From positions 54,354,872 through 54,418,871 of the forward strand of contig OW121852.1 of NCBI GenBank assembly GCA_933228895.1: 64,000 nt of DNA, written 5' to 3'. Positions within the stretch are counted from its first letter, which is position 1, and the number at the start of each line of letters is the position of its first letter. This DNA comes from Platycnemis pennipes (taxonomy: Eukaryota; Arthropoda; Insecta; Odonata; Platycnemididae). Below, in pieces: positions 57,076-64,000 of this stretch. The translations under genes and the position numbers were made by a program. The notes below the pieces were generated by a model. The model saw only the letters and a list, made by a program, of their open reading frames with translations. It made no database searches and was not told the origin of the DNA.

Positions 57076-60000
57076 TTGTACGAAGCTGATTAAACTGGCA
57101 AAGGGATGAGGAATTTCATTATAAAAAGAGTATTTTCAAAGGGAAAGGAACTAAGGACAGAAGTGCAAAAGTAAATGCATGAATATAGACTAATTAAAAC
57201 ACCCGTAGGATGGTCTGGCTGATGAGGAATACTCAACAGAATCTAAATTTACGCATCACAGTGGGGGAGGAAAGTTCTATCCCTTTTTCCGCCTGTGCTT
57301 TCCTAGAATATTCAGGTACAATAACATCATTTCGTTTGGGTTTAGCAGGCCGGATCCAACTTCTCCCAGATTTGAAGCGGGTATTTCGTGTTAATAGCCA
57401 AACCCACAAAGTTAGCTCGCCGTTAAACGGATAAGTTTATATTTAAAAAATTAGGTGTACTATTAATCTGTGCATGAGGATGTCAGTTAAGCTAGTCATC
57501 AAAGGAATTGGGCTCTTTCACGAAGAAACGAAGGTATAAATCACATAGAGCTAAAAGAGACCTTTAAGTAGGGTAGGAAGTACTGCCACAGTGGAGAGGA
57601 AATTAGAATTATCTAAAATTTCACCACTAACATAAGTAGCATTATTAGCGATAAGTTGATTCGCCCCATTAATTTAATCAGAATTGATGATTTTTCATAT
57701 TAATAAGAATTTTACCTGGTAGCTCTGGTGTAATAGATGAACATGCTTATTAAAAAATCCCTCGGTATCTTCTTTTCACCTGCTTCATCATTCTATTCTT
57801 TTCTATTTTAAAATCTTTCGTTGAACCGGTACCAATAGTTACTGAAGGTAAATGAAGGAAAATATCTTTTCTTGCGAGAGCTATCATAGCATGTAACTGA
57901 ACTGAGACGAAAGCAGCAGTACAACACAAAAAAAATATTTGAGCAAAGGGGTAGGAAACAGAAAACCAACAAATACAGTTTTGGCAAATGGGTGACTTAA
58001 TTTCCAGCCCAATTTCCAATTTAATGATAGTCGCGTCGGCCGGATGTCACAGTGGGCCTGTAAATCCAGTCGTCAACGGATAGTTCGCAGTTCGGTACTT
58101 GGTACAGGCAAACTTTAAGGCTGCGGAATCTCCTTATCCACTTTGTGTACATCAACTTTGATCCCTGTCAAGCGGAGTACACGGAGAGATAAAAGGCATC
58201 GTCAGAATCCGTCAAAAATAATAATTCTCCCGGGTATTAGAGAACGTTTTTGAGTCCATCATAGTTCGCTGCCTTTAGCGGTTGTAAATGATCTCCTCCT
58301 CGCTTCTACGAAGTTTCCAACTCTCGGCAGTAGAGTGTACAGGTCACCTTACTCACCTTTATCCTCCTTTCGTCGTTTCACATGAAAGATCGCAATTCAA
58401 GTAATAAAATATTTTAATTCCTTCAACATAGCATTGCATAAAATTTATATAAAACTTAGAAAATATAAGGAAATTTTGTTTTTCCCTGTTATAGGAACAT
58501 TTTCCTCTTCAGGGCCCGTCTGGTATTATATTAATTTTGATATATATATAGTTAAACAATTTGCCTGCACGGGAGTGCCATAGGCCCGACATTTGCCCGA
58601 GGTGTAGGAAAACTTTTAAAACCTGCACGGACCGGTGTTAAAAAAATAACTTACAAATCAAATAATTACAACAAATAGCTTAAATAAGTAAATGAATGGA
58701 TTTGAAACATTAGCATGGCTTGGATGGGTGAAAGGTTGCTCGAGCGCCTGAGAATTTCAGGAAGCTTTACGCAGGACGTGTGCTCCGCAGAGCAGTTGAA
58801 TGTCTTCAGTGCACTCGTCCTCCAATCAGATCAACGTTCGCACCTCATCCCTCCCACTCGCCTCTCTCCACGTCACCTGGGAGTTTTGACTAAATTCCAC
58901 CCATTTTGAACTCTGAGCTCAATCCGCAGACGTCATTTTTATTGATTAAAGTTCAGTACGTGGGCCCGTTCGTCCAGAGCTTCGCAAAGCGTTTCGGATT
59001 GAGATGTTTACGCTGAGGTCCGGTGGCGGTTGTTGCTATGTGGTGAAGACTGGAGTAGTGGACACGAATGGAACAGATTAACGGGATTATGCGTGTAACA
59101 GGATTTAATTTCGTGCGGGTTTCGTGTATTTCAAGTGTTCGAGAAAAGCGGGAAGAGGAAAGTTTGGGGAGAGGTTGCGCGAAGGGAATTTATCCGAGCG
59201 ATGGCGGGGGCGAGATGTTACGTGCGTGAAATTCGCTGACTTAATCGATCAGTTTATGTCATTTCGGCAGCAACAAGTTACCGTTATGGGCTGGCATTGT
59301 TTTCTCTGCCCTCCCATTTGATAAAGCATCTCAACACGATACAAAAAATCACGGGACTGCTTTACTAACTCTAATCGTTTTCCGGTGCACGAAACCTCTG
59401 AAGTTCGTGACGGTATCTGAAATAGTTCTATTAGCTCTTTTCATCTTCTATACTTTTGCCGAGCATGATCAACCCAAATTACGGAAAAGCCCTTCTTAAT
59501 CCTCCGTAAGGTTTTGCACACTCGACCATAGTAGAGTTCAATCGTGGATCATACATATACTACTTTATTCATGGAAAAGGAACTATCTGTTGTACTTTTA
59601 TGGCCGAAAGGCAGAAATTTGAGGGCGCCAATATGAGGGGTTGGAGAAGAATTGAGAAGGCAAAAAACAAACACAGCTTTCAGCCAACACAGTTTAAAAC
59701 TAATTATTGAACCCCTCTGGCATTGCAAAATATCTCACAGATGATGGTTGGTTTAATTTTATTAACATTTGGCCTGAGGGTGGAAAATCATCTGAACTGA
59801 TTGATATTAATTTGAAGTAAGTTTTATTTATAGATATTAGATGAAAATGTTTATTAGGCAGTGGCATATTTGCACTCAAACAACCCCTGAAAGTTTTGCT
59901 TATCTAGCGATCAGGATATTTGATTTGATACATCACACCAGGTAATAGCTTGGTATTAATATTAAATATTTCTTGAACTTATTTTAGTAAAATTAGTGGT

Positions 60001-63000
60001 ACCGTTATTTTCTAATCTAGTGAGGAAATATCTCGAATTTATCACGTTTTCCTTCATCATAATTTCAGAGAGTGAAACAGCTTACCTTGGATTTATAATT
60101 CCAATTTTTGTGAATATGACTGAAATATGAGTCATCCCATTGAAGCCAAAGAGTGAATCGTAGTATAGCGTGGATTTATTTGCTAACGCCGCCGTTTTCA
60201 TGGCATTTTAGACTTCATCGGAAAACTTTTGGGGGCAAGCGGCTGTAAAAATAAAGAATAAAATATCTGAGGTGGAGTTTTATGGCTTGAATGCTCTTTC
60301 ATATTTATTTTGCTGGCGTCCAATATCATATCTCTCGAGGCGGTTTAGGCAGGAGAATACTCTGGTTCCTGCAGTACACGTTTCACATTCTCTCTCTATC
60401 CCTTTCTCTCACTCTTTAGTTTATTTTACTATAAAGCGCTCGGCCTGTCGTTATTCGCGATGTTTATTTTTTCAAGTGTCTTTGGTAAGCATCCTTTGAT
60501 TGCAAATTCACGCCCGAACTCCAATTCTAAGGTTAATATTTTACTTTTTAGACGAATTGAATTCAGGTGAAAATTTGCTGGTGTATGCAATTTCCTCGCA
60601 TTTTCTCTAATATTTATCCAATTCTTTTGCACCTGTGCTCTCGTAATTGAATCAAAATTTCCTTGTCCTGCCAACTTAGAGACACTAAATATTTTTTTAC
60701 GGGAGCTTAATTTTTATTTCTTCGGAATACTCCCACCATCACTTATGTCACACCGTCGTCTTAATTCTGGATCTTTTACATTCCCTGCAAGACTCTCAAA
60801 GCTACGATTTCGGTAAATTTATTTCCTACTAGTGAACCAAAAGGAGCAGCCTTCATGTGAATGAAAATACGCTCTGCATCATAAAATGTACCCTACTTTC
60901 CTTTCAGTGCACCAAGTTGATGAAAAAGCACTTTCTGTGCTTCCAAAATTCGTCCTCGTATTTTCGCTCATTTCCTCGAGGGAGTTTAAAGTTTGTGAAC
61001 GATCCAGGAATTTTGACGTTTATATTGAGGCCCTATATAAGCTCATAAAAAAACTCAAAACACCGGCCAAATTAAAAAAAAACAAAATGAGTGGAAATGT
61101 GAATCTTTTCGATGGCTGCCAAGCCGAAATCAGAAAGTAACTACGGCCACGTGTAAAAATGAGCGTCATGGTTCGCTTAGTGTGAGTTCTGAGTAAAAGA
61201 TGTTAATATTTTCGTTCACCGTTAGCTCCAGTATGCTCCTCATAGTGAATTAATCATAAATCAATTATTCTGTACTGAGCATTCGATAAGCAGCATTCTG
61301 ACATAGCAAAACGGAGGTCATGCTTTGAATCCCACCTGATTACGGATGTCATGTTTGACGTTTAAGTTAAAGCCAGGAGATGCGATATTACGACAGCAGT
61401 AGAAATATCTTATAACCGAATTATATTATTTCAGACATAATTCAATTTTCCTTATAAAATTACGCCGTGGTGGATATAATCAATTAGTTCTATTTTTCCA
61501 GCAAAACTTGTACACTACCATTAACTGTTTTTATAGTTGTTACCATATTTTCCGCAGAAATGTAGCGTCCACTAAAAATATAACTTATTCACGGATTTAT
61601 TTAAACGTAAAACTCGCCATGGCTGTGAGAAATGTACAGAACTGTAGCAAAGATAATGATGTGAAACGATTTAGAGATGATAAGTGACCAGCGTTCTGAA
61701 TGGTACTGATAACATCCATTCTATTTTCAGACAGTCATTTTTTGTGGGCAAAGAGCCATCAAAATCCGTTCCTTGGTAAGTACCTCTCAGCTGTAGGCCA
61801 ATTTAATGACAAGCACCTGAGGCATCGCGTGGGGAATCATTTCCATCGACGATATCGAAACGATCGTAAAACTATTTTTGTTTGCCTTTGTAGTCGTTTT
61901 CAAATGTGAAAATTAAAAAGGAGCCTTTTCACAGACCTTTCAATTTTTGACCTAATGCATTCATCGGTGATATTTATCTGCAGGTTCTTCACGATCACGA
62001 AAGACTATCTGTGGTTCGGATATTTTTATCTGTCTGTGATTTTGGATTCTCTTATCTGCCGAGACATGGCGTTATTTCTTTACTATACTCTGTTTAAAGT
62101 GAAGAACTTGGAGAAAATAAACACGAGTGTTTTTCCTTGAAACTCACGCATGAACATTAAAGATTTCTTACATATCGCACCAGAGATCTACGATATCACC
62201 GTATACTCTTTTGAATATGGAATCAGGAACGATATCACAGCGAATAATTATGGTTAGTAGAGGTGGTTTTCGTCAAGTTGTGAGGCGCAATGTTTTGAGA
62301 CTCATGCCCCAGGAAAATAGTTTTTAATTTTTAGTCTATGAATTCATCTGGGCTTAAAACGCTGAAGATAAAGTCGATGCTATGAAAGCATATGGTTATC
62401 GTTGAGGTTACTGGGGTGCTTACCGGCAATTTGAAATATGGAATACTTTTAAACTTTTGCACCCAAGATCTAGCTCCTTTTTTCAATTAATGGTGTGTTC
62501 AGTTGGAGTTACGTAAAAAAACAATCAGAAACTTTGATCGCCCAATAGTACAGTGAAATTACGAGAGTAGCCTAACTTACGTTATCGAAGAGTAACCAGC
62601 CAGGTCAAGACACGTAAATTCAATGAGATGATGCTGTATGAACGGATTTTTAAACATATTATAGCAACAGAATTCAAGTGAATGGAAGAATTAATGCTAT
62701 AATATTTATTACATTATTGTCAGTTTGAGGTGCATCAAGTATTTGAGTCTTAATATTAATTATGATGTCCAAACGTTTGGGCTTCTTAAGCACATATTTT
62801 GAAAAGAACGCAATAATTTGTTGGATGTTAGTTGTTCAGAGTCTTAGAGTATTTACCTATTTTGCCTAAATACAAGTTTAACGAATGAGGTAACTGAGGG
62901 GTTCTAGATTTTGAAAATAGCGCAACATCGTTCCAACTAACTGTGTGTTTTGATATTGTTAACAGAAGGAACTTAACTGCATATTAAAATAGCATTTTAT

Positions 63001-64000
63001 GCTTGCCTTGTATTAATTCAATTATGCATTTTTCTTGGAAAAGAACAAGGAAGCAAAGTTTCTCTGCAGTTCTCCGAAGTGATCACAATACTCAGCTTGA
63101 GTGGGATTAAAAAAACAGGTAATGAAGACTCAGTTTCAGTTAAGTAAACGTTTTATGTGTATTACTAAACTTATCCTTTGATATGGTGTCATATTTGAAG
63201 TATCGATATTAATTTGTTATGAATTCATCAATGTGGCTGATAAGAAATTGAATAGTTAATCGGTAAAAATATTTGAATTAATATCCTTTTTACGTCATGT
63301 TTGAAAGTATGTCCACTATGAAATTGTGTTCACTTCATTTGCTCTAAACATGTTGAATTTACTAAAAATATTCTTGATTTATAACGTCCACTCATTTATT
63401 ATTTTAGTTTATGTTTTGCATGCAATTATTACTTTCAGTTTTAAAGAGCCTTCGTCTCTAGGTTCATTTTTTTTCTAGCGCAAGGTCTTGGATTGAACTC
63501 AACAAATTACAGATTGAATTATGTTAGACGAAGTCTCCAAATGAAGCTATTGCGTTGAATTTTGCCACTTTCGTCAATTTTTGCTTTTTTTATTTTATGA
63601 TGAGAAAAGATTTCACTATCGACATTCTTCCCTTTTATACTGCTTCCCTTTTATACTTTCACGTCCTGCACCTAAACTGCTATCGGGTGCCTCAACTCTG
63701 CTTCCCTTTTTTAAGTGATATCCATGTGAAGTTTAAATGCTGACCGAGTGAAAACGTAGGAAACTACCCGCCGTCCGAAAGAAAAGGACCAGCATAGCGC
63801 CTCATCGATCGAGATAGCCTTTTTATCGCATGACTGAAACGATGTAACCAATGTGATGATGCCTATAGATTGAGCCTCCGATTCATCGATTAGTTGAACC
63901 TCATGTCTCTTGTGTTGTCGTGTTTGGCGGAATGTGTTGACAGACGATATAAAATAGACTTACGTAAGGGGAAGGAGGACCAGTGAATGGAATAAGGGGT
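57076..64000. other. Non-coding stretch to the window end
   Basis: No exon, RNA gene or repeat end can be firmly placed. The 89-codon frame at 57750-58019 (-), rich in hydrophobic residues, and the frames at 58715, 60886 and 61700 have no recognised motif. Exons of the membrane-protein gene beginning at 32226 may lie here or beyond, but I could not identify them. Confidence 0.3.

Overview
This window is eukaryotic nuclear DNA, most likely from an arthropod and probably an insect with a large, repeat-rich genome. The reasons are spliced genes with GT-AG introns (one about 19 kb long), low gene density, AT-rich spacers, and many MITE, SINE and LINE insertions with clear target-site duplications. 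The exact species cannot be read from the sequence.

Three protein genes are supported, all on the + strand. (1) An RNase P/MRP subunit Rpp20 (POP7) gene has three coding exons at 5552-10057. Its 3.85 kb second intron holds a tRNA-derived SINE and a piggyBac-like remnant. (2) A TMEM203 gene (10445-10906) is an intact single-exon frame only 387 nt after the Rpp20 stop, so a shared transcript is possible. (3) The first two coding exons of a larger membrane-protein gene lie at 32226-32400 and 51848-52136. Its first exon sits in a GC-rich promoter region (about 31.4-34.8 kb), and the gene runs on past the right edge. Its identity is uncertain. A 459-nt open frame on the - strand (17365-17823) looks partly coding but is unrecognised.

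The rest is mostly mobile DNA. Elements with readable boundaries are: a nested pair of PIF/Harbinger-type MITEs (4752-5178, with 4844-5055 inside it; both have TWA duplications, and an empty-site relative is present at 3270-3467); two hAT-type MITEs with perfect 8-bp duplications (3711-3955 and 25548-25945); a hAT-like ACCGGTT-rich element (15103-16906); a TTAA-flanked piggyBac-like element carrying five copies of a 20-bp palindrome (54701-55884); and two SINEs with target duplications (6625-6879, 29340-29637). Several pieces of one LINE family with a GTAGATGTAGAT tail are scattered through the window.

The most unusual object is a 2.8 kb foldback element at 44348-47169. Each arm is a tandem array of ~138-bp monomers, and each monomer carries a DR1-type nuclear-receptor motif (AGGTCA, one base, AGGTCA) in the same phase. 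This is the main candidate for something not previously described.

The stretches from 26 to 31 kb, 41 to 44 kb, 48 to 54 kb and 58 to 64 kb hold no gene that I can support.
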